DNA of 64,000 nucleotides from Cyclobacteriaceae bacterium (GCA_016787755.1 JAEUUA010000002.1:213288-277287), one strand, 5' to 3'; shown: positions 32,470-42,725, counted from the stretch's first letter. Numbers and translations are program-made. Notes: generated by a model not told the origin, from the letters alone.

Positions 32470-34527
32470 TTAAAGCCTGATTCGCGCCTGCAATTTAAGA
32501 TCATTGCGGGTATTCCCATCAATGGCTTCGCTTCCCGATCCAATTATATCGCGATCCGTGTAGCGAACATGCGCCCACCGAAACCAGAGATCCACTTTTT
32601 TAGAAACCGAGTATTGAAGCAGGAGATAATTTCTGATTCCAACCCCATAGTAAGCCGGAAAGGAGAATGCGAGCCAAACATCGCGTTCGTAAACGTAGAG
32701 TCGGTTGTCATAATCGTCTGTGTCAAATAAGGCATACCGGCCACTGATCGAAATCTTTCCTAACGCCCAGGTAACGTCTTGCAAGATCACCATTCCCCCG
32801 GTAGTGCTATCTCCGAACCGATAAGAACTAAATTGGGCTCTGGTTTTAAAGGAAAGGTGATTTGTAATCACATAGTCAACATTTATCCAATAGTTTCTCT
32901 TAACACCTTGGGCAGTCAGGTACAAATTCGTGTCGGTGGATAAGTTTCGCACTTTACTTTCTTCCCGCGCTTGAATAAACATGTAGACATTTTTTGATGG
33001 CTTGTAGTTGAAACGAAAGAGCCATTCATTTCCTTGCGAGGGGGTATAACTTCGATAGCGTAACCATGAAAACTTAAACAAGTCAAAATATCCCGAAAAA
33101 GAATATTTTTTATTCAATTGATATTTCCAGCCCCAGTAGATTCCACTTTCATTTTGTGGCGTGGAACTTTCTGAAAGTGCATTGCTGTAAAAAGTTTGGA
33201 AATCGCGATCATACTTTCGGAAATACAAGGAAACATCGAACGAAGGAGTGAGGCTACCCATAATACCGGCAGTAACACCCATTCCTTCACCAATTGTTTT
33301 AGCTGCTTCACTAAAGAAAGCAAAGTTTCGATAGGTGTAATTCAGGAACAAACTCACGTTGGTATTTTGTTTTCCCTGGAAGTAATACTGATTGTACAAC
33401 GTGGGTGTTCTTTTGAGGGGGAGGTTAAATAATGTTCGATGAATGATTGCGCCTGCATCTATGGATTTGTATCGATAGTTAAATACACCAGCCATATTTT
33501 GTTCGTGAAGGGTGCTTCGCTTTTCAATTTCACTTTGGGTGCGATGGAGCCCGGTATAGGTAAGGGACGACACAGAACTGAATTCGAACGTTGAATCCTG
33601 AACGGCATTTCCATCCCGCCAGCGGGAAGAGAACATACTATGAAGCGTAATTCGGTTAGTAACCGAATAGGAGAGTGCGCCTCCGCGAAAATAACCGGCC
33701 TCATACAGAGACGTATACGGCATAAACCCAATGTTTGCTCTGCGGATAGTTGTAATAGCTTCTGCATTTTTGCCAATCCCAAAGGCTGAACCTAAGATTA
33801 ACCCTTGACCAAACTGAGCTTGAAAATCTCCAACGATTAAATTTTTAATTAGCCCTTTGTTTAGCACTTGGGCATGGAACGAAAGAAAATCAGCTCCATA
33901 TTGTTTTTTGTTTGGATTCCAACTTAAAGTTTCTCCGGCATCTTTTTCAGCTGTAAAACCAACACTGAAATCCCCGGGTCTACTGGTGCGAAAGCGGGTA
34001 TATAACCGATCGGGTGAACCAGCATACCGACTTCCTGGTGAAGTTTCTTCGCGATACCCTTTCTTTTCTTCGAGGGTGCGATCATATCGAAGAAGGAGAT
34101 AGTTATTCTTCTCATTCAAAATTCGGTTTAACAAGGATCTATTAATTCCTATTGCGGGATCAATCACTGTAACAAATTGAGTGAGACGCTGAAATGTTTC
34201 TTTGCTGAAACCTTGGATGGCTTGCAATTCAAATACAGAAATAAAACGACCGGTTTCTTCGCGATAATTAATGAGTGATTGGATTTGAGATTCATTCAGG
34301 ATGTATAGTGAGCGCAGCTGCTCGGCTGTAATCAGGTTTAGATCAGCCGGATTAGAAAGCAGTTGAACCAGGTTTTCATATAATTCTTCATAGTTTAGAT
34401 CATCATCTTGAACGGCTACTATTTCATCGATTAGAATTTGTAAGTCAAAGTCTTTTCGGGGTAACGTTTGTGCTGTCATCAATGAGGGTAAGAGCATCGA
34501 TACAGAAAGGAATAAAAGTTTTCTCAT
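32470..34527 (-). CDS. Helix-hairpin-helix plus outer-membrane barrel protein
   Basis: The protein (about 685 residues from ATG 34527) starts with a signal peptide (MRKLLFLSVSMLLPSLMTAQ). A ComEA-like helix-hairpin-helix region follows (about 55-125; LYILNESQIQSLINYREETG, ELQAIQGFS). The rest is a long series of beta strands ending LQARIRL, as expected of a barrel. A longer start at 34551 is possible, but 34527 gives a normal signal and an ATGA overlap with the upstream gene. HHH-barrel proteins of this kind are common in Bacteroidota with unknown role. Confidence 0.8.
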   Translation of the reverse strand: MRKLLFLSVSMLLPSLMTAQTLPRKDFDLQILIDEIVAVQDDDLNYEELYENLVQLLSNPADLNLITAEQLRSLYILNESQIQSLINYREETGRFISVFELQAIQGFSKETFQRLTQFVTVIDPAIGINRSLLNRILNEKNNYLLLRYDRTLEEKKGYREETSPGSRYAGSPDRLYTRFRTSRPGDFSVGFTAEKDAGETLSWNPNKKQYGADFLSFHAQVLNKGLIKNLIVGDFQAQFGQGLILGSAFGIGKNAEAITTIRRANIGFMPYTSLYEAGYFRGGALSYSVTNRITLHSMFSSRWRDGNAVQDSTFEFSSVSSLTYTGLHRTQSEIEKRSTLHEQNMAGVFNYRYKSIDAGAIIHRTLFNLPLKRTPTLYNQYYFQGKQNTNVSLFLNYTYRNFAFFSEAAKTIGEGMGVTAGIMGSLTPSFDVSLYFRKYDRDFQTFYSNALSESSTPQNESGIYWGWKYQLNKKYSFSGYFDLFKFSWLRYRSYTPSQGNEWLFRFNYKPSKNVYMFIQAREESKVRNLSTDTNLYLTAQGVKRNYWINVDYVITNHLSFKTRAQFSSYRFGDSTTGGMVILQDVTWALGKISISGRYALFDTDDYDNRLYVYERDVWLAFSFPAYYGVGIRNYLLLQYSVSKKVDLWFRWAHVRYTDRDIIGSGSEAIDGNTRNDLKLQARIRL

Positions 34528-35357
34528 TTCGCTTGCTTTCTGTTGAACCAATAGCTTGCTGAGGCTTGATGGCTTGCGCCAGTAAGGGTATTGAATTGAA
34601 ACGCATAATCAGCCTGCAGATTTTTTCTTTTTGTACCTAACCCAAAAAATCCACTTTGCGGTTTTATGTTTACTCCACTCCGAACGAAAAACTTTTGTTT
34701 AAATGAGTATTCAAATCCTGTGCGCCAGATCAGATCATAGTCCAGGTCTTTATCAAGTTCTGACGTAATAAGAATGTTCTCTTGAGGTTTGAAGGTTAAC
34801 CCGGCAGTAAGGCGAGTTGGCATTCGCTCAGAATTATAATCGTTATTGATTTTGGCTTGATTCAGATTCGTGATGTAGGCACCAATGGAGAGTTGATCCG
34901 TTAATCGAGTGATGCCGCCAAAGTCGAGGCTCACCGTTGAATGAGTTCCAAATCCTTCTGCATAATATTGTATATAATTAACTTTTATTCCCAGGGATGT
35001 AATTCCAAATTTATTCCCTAACCCGGCAGAAATGATTTGTTCGCTGTACAAGTCATCGCCAAACCGAAATACACCGATCGAACCAACGCCCCATCGCATA
35101 GGAGCGTTGAAGGCAAATGCCATTCGATTGGCATTCTTTAATTGGGTCCTTAGTTCATAGGCAACAGCTGCGGTTATTTTTTCCTGCGACCCGATGGATC
35201 CTACATTATTAAAGATACCCCACTCATCAGTAAGTCCTGAGGAGGCAAAAGCCATTCCGGCTGCCCGTGCTCCCATTTGTGTAGAAACGCTTTGGGTCTT
35301 TCCGGAATTAATAACCGCGAGTAAGAGGAATAAGCCAATTAATCTAGTCACAGGCAA
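34524..35357 (-). CDS. PorV/PorQ-like outer membrane barrel protein
   Basis: The 277-residue protein has a signal peptide (VTRLIGLFLLLAVINSGKTQ) and then GARAAGMAFASSGLTDEWGI with NNVGSIG, a diverged form of the motif shared by PorV, PorQ and UPF0164 proteins. FadL-like strands continue to a terminal aromatic strand (HQASASYWFNRKQAK). PorV/PorQ belong to type IX secretion in Bacteroidota; whether this one does cannot be told. It overlaps the HHH-barrel gene by four bases, suggesting the two products work together in the outer membrane. Confidence 0.7.
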   Translation of the reverse strand: MPVTRLIGLFLLLAVINSGKTQSVSTQMGARAAGMAFASSGLTDEWGIFNNVGSIGSQEKITAAVAYELRTQLKNANRMAFAFNAPMRWGVGSIGVFRFGDDLYSEQIISAGLGNKFGITSLGIKVNYIQYYAEGFGTHSTVSLDFGGITRLTDQLSIGAYITNLNQAKINNDYNSERMPTRLTAGLTFKPQENILITSELDKDLDYDLIWRTGFEYSFKQKFFVRSGVNIKPQSGFFGLGTKRKNLQADYAFQFNTLTGASHQASASYWFNRKQAK

Positions 35358-35425
35358 ATCATTCGGTAATCTAAGATACCGGATTTACCTGAAATTTTAT
35401 GGTTGAAATTCAACGAACTAATTCG

Positions 35426-36841
35426 CTAAAACTCTTTTTTCATATGAAAGAAAAATCCCTGAGTTTTTTCACGGGTAAAGGTGTATTCTAAACGAAACAC
35501 AGCATCATAGGCTGTGACAATGTCAATACCCGCTCCTGCGCCAGCCAATAGCTTATTAGACAAACGGGTATTAAAATTATTTTCCTGATAGTAGGGATAG
35601 TTCTCCACATAGCCCAGGTCAGCAAAACTTTTTAAATAAATTGTTAGCGGGAAGTAGCGAAATTGCTCAAGCGGCATTTGCTCTAAATCCCACGTGCGTG
35701 AATATATTTTTTTACGGAACGTGGTTTTATTAAGAAAAAACTTGGGCCCTTCAATCACATACACTTCATATCCTTTTACCAATTGTTTTCGGTACCCTAA
35801 GGCACTATAAAGATTGTACGGTTGGTGCAAAGGTGTACTTAGGTACGCGGAACTAAAGTTTGAGAGATAAAAATTTTTGGTGAGATCGAAATACCGGGCA
35901 TAGGTTATATTGGCTTCCCACTGACTTACGTCAGTACCAAACCCTAAGCCTACTTTCTGGGCGAAGACTGTAAATTGATAACCCTTTAATGGATAAGCCA
36001 CTACATCGCGATGTTCTGAATTAAACGAATAGGTGAGGGCGCCATAAATTTGATTCACACGATCATTTCCATAATAGTTTGGATTGAGTATAGCAATACT
36101 GTCAACGACATGATTATTTTGATAAGAAAAGTTGAATGAATGGGTTTCGTAAAAAGATCTTCTGAACGTATAGGTAACGCCAAATCCTTTGGCTGTTTTT
36201 AAAACTTTTCTACCTTCTTTAAAAACCAGTTTATGATCTTCTGTGTTGTAGCCCAAATTTTTTGGTTCACTGAAATTAAAATCGAAAATTAAGCCATGCT
36301 TTTGTTGGCGATCGATGTAAGGGATTCGATAACTTAATTCGAAGCGCCTGGTAAAGCCAAATTGAGCAGTGAGTCTGAGGGTTTCATTACGCCCTCGAAA
36401 ATTGTATTGATATAATCGCAATCCATAATTGACTCTTTTAAAATCGTGGTCATAATTTTGCCACCATTCGTTAAAATTACGATCAGATAATTCAAAGATT
36501 GGCACTGGAAACGTATACCATCGTTCATTCACTTCTATCAGCAAATCAACCTGGCTCTGAGTAACTTCCAGCCACCGAACTGTTACTGAATTAAACAGCC
36601 GGAGATTATAGATTTTTCGTTGATCTTGAGGAAGTACTTTCTCAAGGCGTGTTGTACTAATGGTGTCGCCAGGTTTTAAGGTTAACTCTCTTGAGATAAT
36701 TTTTTCCCGGGTGATTTTATTACCAATAATGATCACGCGATTTATACTGACCACCCGATTTTTAATCGAAGACTCAATTGCCGTATCAGCAAGTGTGGGC
36801 TGTGCTGCTATTCCAAATAAACCAAAAATCAAAGCCCACAT
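35426..36841 (-). CDS. POTRA-domain BamA/TamA-like outer membrane protein
   Basis: The 471-residue protein has a signal peptide (MWALIFGLFGIAAQPTLA), one POTRA domain (about 28-105; SINRVIIIGNKITREKIISR...LRLFNSVTVRW) and a 16-strand-type barrel with RNETLRLTAQFGFTRRFELS and a C-terminal VFRLEYTFTREKTQGFFFH. Having one POTRA rather than five makes it a FhaC/TamA-like or 'surface antigen D15' member rather than BamA itself. Its passenger is unknown. It lies 28 bases after lgt on the same strand. Confidence 0.85.
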   Translation of the reverse strand: MWALIFGLFGIAAQPTLADTAIESSIKNRVVSINRVIIIGNKITREKIISRELTLKPGDTISTTRLEKVLPQDQRKIYNLRLFNSVTVRWLEVTQSQVDLLIEVNERWYTFPVPIFELSDRNFNEWWQNYDHDFKRVNYGLRLYQYNFRGRNETLRLTAQFGFTRRFELSYRIPYIDRQQKHGLIFDFNFSEPKNLGYNTEDHKLVFKEGRKVLKTAKGFGVTYTFRRSFYETHSFNFSYQNNHVVDSIAILNPNYYGNDRVNQIYGALTYSFNSEHRDVVAYPLKGYQFTVFAQKVGLGFGTDVSQWEANITYARYFDLTKNFYLSNFSSAYLSTPLHQPYNLYSALGYRKQLVKGYEVYVIEGPKFFLNKTTFRKKIYSRTWDLEQMPLEQFRYFPLTIYLKSFADLGYVENYPYYQENNFNTRLSNKLLAGAGAGIDIVTAYDAVFRLEYTFTREKTQGFFFHMKKEF

Positions 36842-36869
36842 GCTTGTCGTCTCCTGTTTTGAATTTCAC

Positions 36870-37991
36870 TTAAGCCTGATCTAAATTTTTTGATTGGTTT
36901 CGATAGGACCATAGTAAGATCAAAACTCCTGCCATGATTAATGGAATGCTTAATATTTGCCCCATATTCAGAGGGAGATCGTTTTCAAAATCGACCTGAT
37001 TTTCTTTCAGGTATTCATAGGCAAACCGAAGACTCCAGAGAATAATCATAAAAATTCCAAAAATTCTACCGGGAGGTAAATTCTCTTTGTGTTTACTCCA
37101 AATCATAAATAGAATTAAAAAAAGTACTACACATGAGATAGATTCATACAATTGAGCTGGATGCCTTGCCACCCCAAACGTACTTATCCTGGCAGCATAG
37201 GTTCCATTAGAGTCGGTATCGAGTTTATAGTTTAATGGCGTTATGCCGGGTTCATCAATAAATTCATCATAATGGCTTAAATACCGTTTTACATCACCTT
37301 CCAGAAAAGAATTGATTTGGTCTTGCGTGCTTCCTTTTTTAAAGATCACATAGAAATTAATAGGTACCCGACCATTTGCTCCTTCTGGTAGATTTTTGTC
37401 TTTCTCAACTTTTATATATTCTGCAGGATTGTTGCCATGGTTATTTTCCATAAGTCCCTCAGTAACTTTATTGACGAATACAACGCTGAGTGGATTGTTA
37501 GACGGCAAACCAATTATTTCGGAATTAAAAAAGTTGCCTAATCGTATGAGTGCCCCGGTAAGTGCTACAACAATCACAATCCGATCTAATACCTGAATAT
37601 AACTTTGACCAGGTTTATTTTTTCGACTATAAAGCCACAAGGCAAACAAAATCCCGAAGGCCCCCCCATGGCTTGCGAGCCCTTGCAACCCGGTAAACTT
37701 AAAAGGAGAAAATTCAAAAGGAAGCAGGATGCTTAATGGATCCGTAACAAATAACTCAGGTTGGTAAAAAATAACATGCCCTAACCGCGCCCCAAGAATG
37801 GTAGCAACAACCATATAAATGGTGAGTGTATCTACATCTTTTTCAGGCTTACCTTCCTTGCGGAAAATGTAGTAAAGCACCTGCTGACTAATTAAAAAAC
37901 CCAAGGCAAACAGCAAGCCGTACCAGCGTAAAGCAAATGATCCAAATGAGAAAATTTCGGGACTTCCGTTCCAAATAATATAACTGATCAT
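36870..37991 (-). CDS. lgt: Prolipoprotein diacylglyceryl transferase
   Basis: The 373-residue membrane enzyme transfers diacylglycerol to the lipobox Cys of prolipoproteins. Visible motifs are GLASHGGAFGILFALWLYSR, ALIRLGNFFNSEIIG and ARHPAQLYES. An insert of about 80 residues (about 175-260, LPEGANGRVPINFYVIFKKG) is found in Bacteroidota Lgt. Seven membrane helices are predicted. It is the likely processing enzyme for lipoproteins such as the OmpA-like protein at 13111. Confidence 0.95.
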   Translation of the reverse strand: MISYIIWNGSPEIFSFGSFALRWYGLLFALGFLISQQVLYYIFRKEGKPEKDVDTLTIYMVVATILGARLGHVIFYQPELFVTDPLSILLPFEFSPFKFTGLQGLASHGGAFGILFALWLYSRKNKPGQSYIQVLDRIVIVVALTGALIRLGNFFNSEIIGLPSNNPLSVVFVNKVTEGLMENNHGNNPAEYIKVEKDKNLPEGANGRVPINFYVIFKKGSTQDQINSFLEGDVKRYLSHYDEFIDEPGITPLNYKLDTDSNGTYAARISTFGVARHPAQLYESISCVVLFLILFMIWSKHKENLPPGRIFGIFMIILWSLRFAYEYLKENQVDFENDLPLNMGQILSIPLIMAGVLILLWSYRNQSKNLDQA

Positions 37992-38063
37992 ATCAAAGAA
38001 GTAAGAAAAATGCGTTTAAACAATGACTAATCGGCAAATATAAGGACTAATGCCCAAGATGCG

Positions 38064-39923
38064 TTATAGGTTATCCAGTTCTTCCAGTTCATGTTTGAAA
38101 CTGCCGGATAATATTGGGAAGCGGCACCAACTGCGGGGGTCTACATTTAAATCATCGAAGTGAAAGGAAGGGGCCAAACGCTCGCGCTTCCATTGATTTG
38201 CTGCCCATAATCGGAAGAACTTTTTAATGTATTCCTTGAGTTGATTTTTTTGAATAACGCTGTTGGAAGGATTTACGCTCATCAGATGAAAAACTTCAAT
38301 TGGTGACTTGCGATCGCGGATGGCTAATTTTTCAATCTCAACTAAAATGGAATAGGGCATCAAATCCTTTTCATCTGTTTGTTCTTTATCGGAGGGTCTT
38401 AGTTCAGCCGTGGGTGTAAGGTTATTTACATAGGATAATCCCGAGTATCCCAACTCTTTTTCAGCCCAACGCAGCCATTGCAAAATAAACGGCTTATCAA
38501 TTCCGGCAATGGGAGCAAGGCTACCACTGGTGTCGCCATCCATAGTGGCATAGCCAACATCCCCTTCGCTTCGGTTGGATGTAGTTAATAATACTGCCCG
38601 TTTAATGTTGGCCAGCATCCAGATAATGGGTGACCTGGCCCGGGCTTGAATATTTTGTTTGGCGATATCATCCTGAGCCCAGGTTAACTTTCGACCTAAT
38701 GCTTTTTCTATTTTTGTTTCGAAGGAAGTTACTTCTTGATCAATTTCCCATTGATGAAACTCAGCCCCCAGGGATAGGGCTAGCCCTTTGGCTGATGTAA
38801 AGGTTGCGTCAGATGAATTGCGCGTGCCCTGATAGGCACAACTTAGTAGCTGACTTACTGCTGCATTAATATTTTCAGTTTTTCGAATCTCGAGCGAGGT
38901 GCAGAATTTATCTACCCCTAATTCATGGGATGCCCTGCGTACCATTTCTGCAACCAGGACAGCACACAAGGAGGAATCAGCTCCACCACTTAAACTTAGA
39001 ACAAATCCTTTTGCTTTACTTTTTCTCAGGTAGTCATACAGAGCTAGCGATGCTGCTTTTGTAAATTCTTCATTCAGCTTTTTGTTATCGGTAATTGGAT
39101 GAACCTTAGTTGATGCAGGATTTTCAAAATTGAAATCGCACCAATGCAAATTGAATGACTTAAAGGATAGTCTTTCGTTTAGTTTGATAATATTTCCTTG
39201 TTGGCCGAAAATGAGATCGCCATCATAGATCATGCGCCCTGCTTCATTACCAAGCAGGTTCACAAATAGGTATGCGCAGTTAAATTTTCGAGAACCATCA
39301 ATCACTACTTCCTTTTCGCGCAGCTCACTTTTACCCATCGCAAAATGGCTGGCACTGGGGTTCATGATTAAGTCTACTCCTTGTCGCGCCAGGCGATAAC
39401 CCGGACGTTTTTCTTTGCGCCAGGCATCTTCGCAAATCTCAAAACCAAACTTAATTCCATGTGTGTCATAGATTAAATCGCCCACCTGAATAGGTTGCCC
39501 ATCGCGAACAATTTCTTTTACCAATCCAATGGGCCATGGATCGAACCAACGGGGTTCATAATGTACTCCATCGCGGGCAAGATTTTGTTTGAAGGTAATA
39601 CCAATGATTTTTTTATTTCGAATGACGCAAACGCCATTATAGGTAATTCCATCTATGCGAACGGGTAAGCCAATGCAGGTTGTAATTGAATCGCAATGGG
39701 GAATAATTTCCTGAAGGTGTAGCCAGGCATGTTCACTCAACCAATCGCTAAGAAACAAATCTTCACAGCCATACCCCGTCAAACAGAGTTCGGGAAAACA
39801 AAGAATAAGAACCTTTTCTTTCTTAGCTTCTTCAATGGCTGAAATAATGTTATTGACATTATTCGTCCAGTCCAAGGGAGTTTGGTTTACGGTTGCTCCA
39901 CCTATTCGTAATGTATTACCCAT
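38064..39923 (-). CDS. nadE: Glutamine-dependent NAD+ synthetase
   Basis: The 619-residue protein has two domains. The N-terminal nitrilase domain (1-270) has Glu45 in FPELCLTGYG and the nucleophile Cys in GFEICEDAWR, and supplies ammonia from glutamine. The C-terminal synthetase domain (about 290-619) has the ATP-binding loop LSLSGGADSS and ATMDGDTSGSLAPIAGI. It makes NAD+ from deamido-NAD+. It follows rnc by 9 bases and probably belongs to the acpP-fabF-rnc operon. Confidence 0.96.
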   Translation of the reverse strand: MGNTLRIGGATVNQTPLDWTNNVNNIISAIEEAKKEKVLILCFPELCLTGYGCEDLFLSDWLSEHAWLHLQEIIPHCDSITTCIGLPVRIDGITYNGVCVIRNKKIIGITFKQNLARDGVHYEPRWFDPWPIGLVKEIVRDGQPIQVGDLIYDTHGIKFGFEICEDAWRKEKRPGYRLARQGVDLIMNPSASHFAMGKSELREKEVVIDGSRKFNCAYLFVNLLGNEAGRMIYDGDLIFGQQGNIIKLNERLSFKSFNLHWCDFNFENPASTKVHPITDNKKLNEEFTKAASLALYDYLRKSKAKGFVLSLSGGADSSLCAVLVAEMVRRASHELGVDKFCTSLEIRKTENINAAVSQLLSCAYQGTRNSSDATFTSAKGLALSLGAEFHQWEIDQEVTSFETKIEKALGRKLTWAQDDIAKQNIQARARSPIIWMLANIKRAVLLTTSNRSEGDVGYATMDGDTSGSLAPIAGIDKPFILQWLRWAEKELGYSGLSYVNNLTPTAELRPSDKEQTDEKDLMPYSILVEIEKLAIRDRKSPIEVFHLMSVNPSNSVIQKNQLKEYIKKFFRLWAANQWKRERLAPSFHFDDLNVDPRSWCRFPILSGSFKHELEELDNL

Positions 39924-39932
39924 TGAGACTTA

Positions 39933-40652
39933 CTATATATTTAACATCACGCATGTTTTCTCGGAGGCGTCTTGTTCTGCTTTTTTCTTGGTATAACCAA
40001 AACCAAGACCATAAGGTTGCTCACCAATAACCACCAGGGCCGAAAACTCTTTGTTGTTTTTCCCTTTTTTTATATCGGTAACTTCGAACCGAATCTCACT
40101 TCCGTTGCGTTGCGCCCATTCAATTATTTTACTTTTGTGATTGGTGTTTGAATTAACGACAACTTCCAAGTCAAAATAAGGGCCTATAAGTTTATCGATA
40201 ACAAACTTTTTGGTGCGTAAATAGCCCTTATCTAGATAGATCGCACCCACTAACGCTTCCAATGCATTGCCCAGGATCACCTGCTTAAGCTGCGTGTTCT
40301 TATTATCAAATTGAACGATTGCTGAGACACCAATTTTGCGGGCCAGATTATTTAGCGATTCACGATTCACGATGCGCGATCTTATCTCAGTAAGAAAGCC
40401 TTCGTCTTTGAACGGATATTTTTTAAATAGATAATCCGCAACAGCCGCACCTAAAATAGCATCACCTAAATATTCAAGTCGTTCGTTCGACTCGCGAAAA
40501 CCATTTTTTTCTTTAGCCCTGGAACTATGGAGTGTTGCTAACTTGTAGAGTGCTAAGTTGGAGGGGGTAAAACCGGCAATGGTCTTTATGGCCGTTACAA
40601 GTTTCTTATCTTCTTTGGAATTTGATTTTGATAAAGTGAGTAAATTCCACAC
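39933..40652 (-). CDS. rnc: Ribonuclease III
   Basis: The 239-residue protein has the RNase III catalytic domain (about 40-165) with the signature ERLEYLGDAILGAAVADYL and a second acidic site (LGNALEALVGAIYLDKG), then a double-stranded RNA-binding domain (about 170-239). It processes rRNA and other duplex RNAs. It follows fabF by 11 bases, the conserved Bacteroidota order. Confidence 0.96.
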   Translation of the reverse strand: MWNLLTLSKSNSKEDKKLVTAIKTIAGFTPSNLALYKLATLHSSRAKEKNGFRESNERLEYLGDAILGAAVADYLFKKYPFKDEGFLTEIRSRIVNRESLNNLARKIGVSAIVQFDNKNTQLKQVILGNALEALVGAIYLDKGYLRTKKFVIDKLIGPYFDLEVVVNSNTNHKSKIIEWAQRNGSEIRFEVTDIKKGKNNKEFSALVVIGEQPYGLGFGYTKKKAEQDASEKTCVMLNI

Positions 40653-40663
40653 AAACTGAGGTC

Positions 40664-41914
40664 TTACTCTACCTTTTTTAGAATGATAGAAGCATTGTGG
40701 CCACCAAAACCAAACGTATTACTCAGGGCAATCTTTACTTCTTTTTTCTGCGACTTGTTAAAAGTAAGGTTCAAACGGGGGTCAAGTCCATCATCATCTG
40801 TAAAGTGATTAATGGTTGGGGCAATAACTCCTTCTTTGATAGCTAATAAACAAGCGATGGACTCAATAGCACCCGCAGCACCCAACAAATGACCCGTCAT
40901 TGATTTGGTAGAACTGATATTCATTTTGTAGGCCTGCTCTCCAAATACTTTTTGAATGGCTTTTATTTCTCCGATATCACCCAATGGAGTTGATGTACCA
41001 TGCGTATTGATGTAGTCTACTTCTTCGGGTTTAATGCCGGCTTCCGTCAACGCGTATTGCATTACTTTAGTGATTCCGGCACCTTCGGGATGGGGAGCTG
41101 TAATATGGTAAGCATCCGCAGATAAGCCGCCACCTATTATTTCTGCATAGATTTTAGCGCCTCTCTTTTTAGCATGTTCATATTCTTCAAGAACAAGAGC
41201 ACCAGCACCTTCGCCTAGTACAAAACCATCACGATCTTTATCGTACGGACGAGAAGCCGTTTCAGGTGAATCATTTCTTTCCGATAAAGCCTTCATAGCA
41301 TTAAATCCACCGACACCCGCTTCACAAACTGCAGCTTCAGATCCGCCTGATACTATGATATCTGCTTTGCCTAATTTTAGATAGGTGTACGCATCGTAAA
41401 TCGCATTGGTAGAGGAAGCACAAGCGGAAACGGTAACAAAATTTGGTCCGCGGAAGCCATACTTAATAGAAATGTGACCTGCACTGATATCGGCAATCAT
41501 TTTTGGGATAAAGAAAGGGTTGAAACGGGGTGTTCCATCACCTTTTGAATAGCTCTTTACTTCTTCCTGAAAAGTAAGCAACCCTCCGATACCTGAACCC
41601 CATATTACCCCAACACGATCAGGATCAAGGTCAGCTAGCGGAAGGTTGGCATCAGATATAGCTTCGTCAGCCACCACCATGGCATATTGCGAGAATGGAT
41701 CCATTTTGCGCCCTTCTTTACGATCCATAAAGTCTTCAAACTTGAATCCTTTTACCTCGCAGGCGAATTTGGTCCTATAAAGAGTAGTATCAAACTTAGT
41801 GATTGGTCCAGCACCGCTTTTCCCTGCTTTCAAACCCTCCCAATATTGCTGAAGGGTGTTTCCGATGGGTGTTAATGCGCCTGCACCTGTAATTACTACT
41901 CGTTTAAATGTCAT
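40664..41914 (-). CDS. fabF: 3-oxoacyl-ACP synthase II
   Basis: The 416-residue condensing enzyme elongates fatty acids. The catalytic triad is visible: Cys165 in VSACASSTNAIYDAY, His in NTHGTSTPLGD and His in SMTGHLLGAAGAIES. A conserved Lys lies in the C-terminal part. It follows acpP by 35 bases and precedes rnc. Confidence 0.97.
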   Translation of the reverse strand: MTFKRVVITGAGALTPIGNTLQQYWEGLKAGKSGAGPITKFDTTLYRTKFACEVKGFKFEDFMDRKEGRKMDPFSQYAMVVADEAISDANLPLADLDPDRVGVIWGSGIGGLLTFQEEVKSYSKGDGTPRFNPFFIPKMIADISAGHISIKYGFRGPNFVTVSACASSTNAIYDAYTYLKLGKADIIVSGGSEAAVCEAGVGGFNAMKALSERNDSPETASRPYDKDRDGFVLGEGAGALVLEEYEHAKKRGAKIYAEIIGGGLSADAYHITAPHPEGAGITKVMQYALTEAGIKPEEVDYINTHGTSTPLGDIGEIKAIQKVFGEQAYKMNISSTKSMTGHLLGAAGAIESIACLLAIKEGVIAPTINHFTDDDGLDPRLNLTFNKSQKKEVKIALSNTFGFGGHNASIILKKVE

Positions 41915-41949
41915 ACAATACGTTAGTGGAGCAAAAAACTGACTACCAA

Positions 41950-42189
41950 TTATTTCTTAACGTTCTCCTCGAGATAAGAAATCGCCTGGCCTACAGTAGC
42001 GATGTTTTCGGCCTGGTCGTCAGGGATGGAAAGATTGAATTCCTTTTCGAATTCCATGATAAGCTCTACGGTATCCAGCGAGTCAGCACCTAAATCATTA
42101 GTAAAGCTTGCTTCCGGAGTAACTTCAGATTCTTCCACGCCTAGTTTGTCGATGATGATCTGTTTTACTTTTTGTGCGATTTCAGACAT
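41950..42189 (-). CDS. acpP: Acyl carrier protein
   Basis: The 79-residue acidic protein carries the phosphopantetheine attachment Ser37 in [11 protein letters not shown]. Length and composition match AcpP. It opens the acpP-fabF-rnc(-nadE) run and is divergent from the IPExxxVDY-pyk pair. A candidate promoter lies 35 bases upstream. Confidence 0.97.
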   Translation of the reverse strand: MSEIAQKVKQIIIDKLGVEESEVTPEASFTNDLGADSLDTVELIMEFEKEFNLSIPDDQAENIATVGQAISYLEENVKK

Positions 42190-42223
42190 GTTTATAAGGT
42201 TTAGTAGTATTCAAAAATCTGTG

Positions 42224-42255
42224 CAAATAAAGAGATTTGGTGCAATATTGTCAAA
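42224..42255 (-). promoter_or_regulatory. Candidate promoter for acpP
   Basis: The minus strand has TTTATTTG (one mismatch to TAnnTTTG) exactly 20 bases after TTTG (42252-42255), the Bacteroidota spacing. It predicts a leader of about 30 bases for acpP. Confidence 0.45.
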
Positions 42256-42293
42256 CTTTTTAAAGTCAGTAGGTTAATTATCGATTTGTAAAA

Positions 42294-42716
42294 ATGAAGA
42301 AAAAGCGATTAGAAATCGAATATAGCTATGATTTTGAACTTATCGGCATAATTTCATCGGCTAAGGGCTATAAACTTGCGTGGGATATCAACGCAACTTT
42401 GGCATCCAGGTTAGCCAAACAAAAAGACCTAGTAATCCAAGTAAAAAATAAGCAGTCTGCAACTTTTACACATTATTCTTTCGAGAATGAGGTGAATGTG
42501 CTTAAACTATTTCGCAATAAGCCCAACGAGGTCGAATTAATTAAAAATCTTCTCGTCCCGGAATTTCCTCATTATGACTACGTTATCCTTTGCCAGGGTG
42601 AGGCTTACCAACCTAACAATCGATTGCATGAACTCTTGCGTAATATTTCTACCATTGAATTAGTCGCTTTCATACCTTTGGACGCTTTAAAATCGAAGGA
42701 CAACTTTATTTTCTAA
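42294..42716 (+). CDS. IPExxxVDY family protein
   Basis: The 140-residue protein contains VPEFPHYDY, which fits the family name motif (I/V-P-E-x3-V/Y-D-Y). The rest includes a beta-rich N-terminal part with KKRLEIEYSYDFELIGI. These Bacteroidota-specific proteins lie next to pyk in many genomes; the function is unknown. Here it ends 9 bases before pyk, so the pair is co-transcribed. Confidence 0.92.
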   Translation: MKKKRLEIEYSYDFELIGIISSAKGYKLAWDINATLASRLAKQKDLVIQVKNKQSATFTHYSFENEVNVLKLFRNKPNEVELIKNLLVPEFPHYDYVILCQGEAYQPNNRLHELLRNISTIELVAFIPLDALKSKDNFIF

Positions 42717-42725
42717 CCAACCTCA

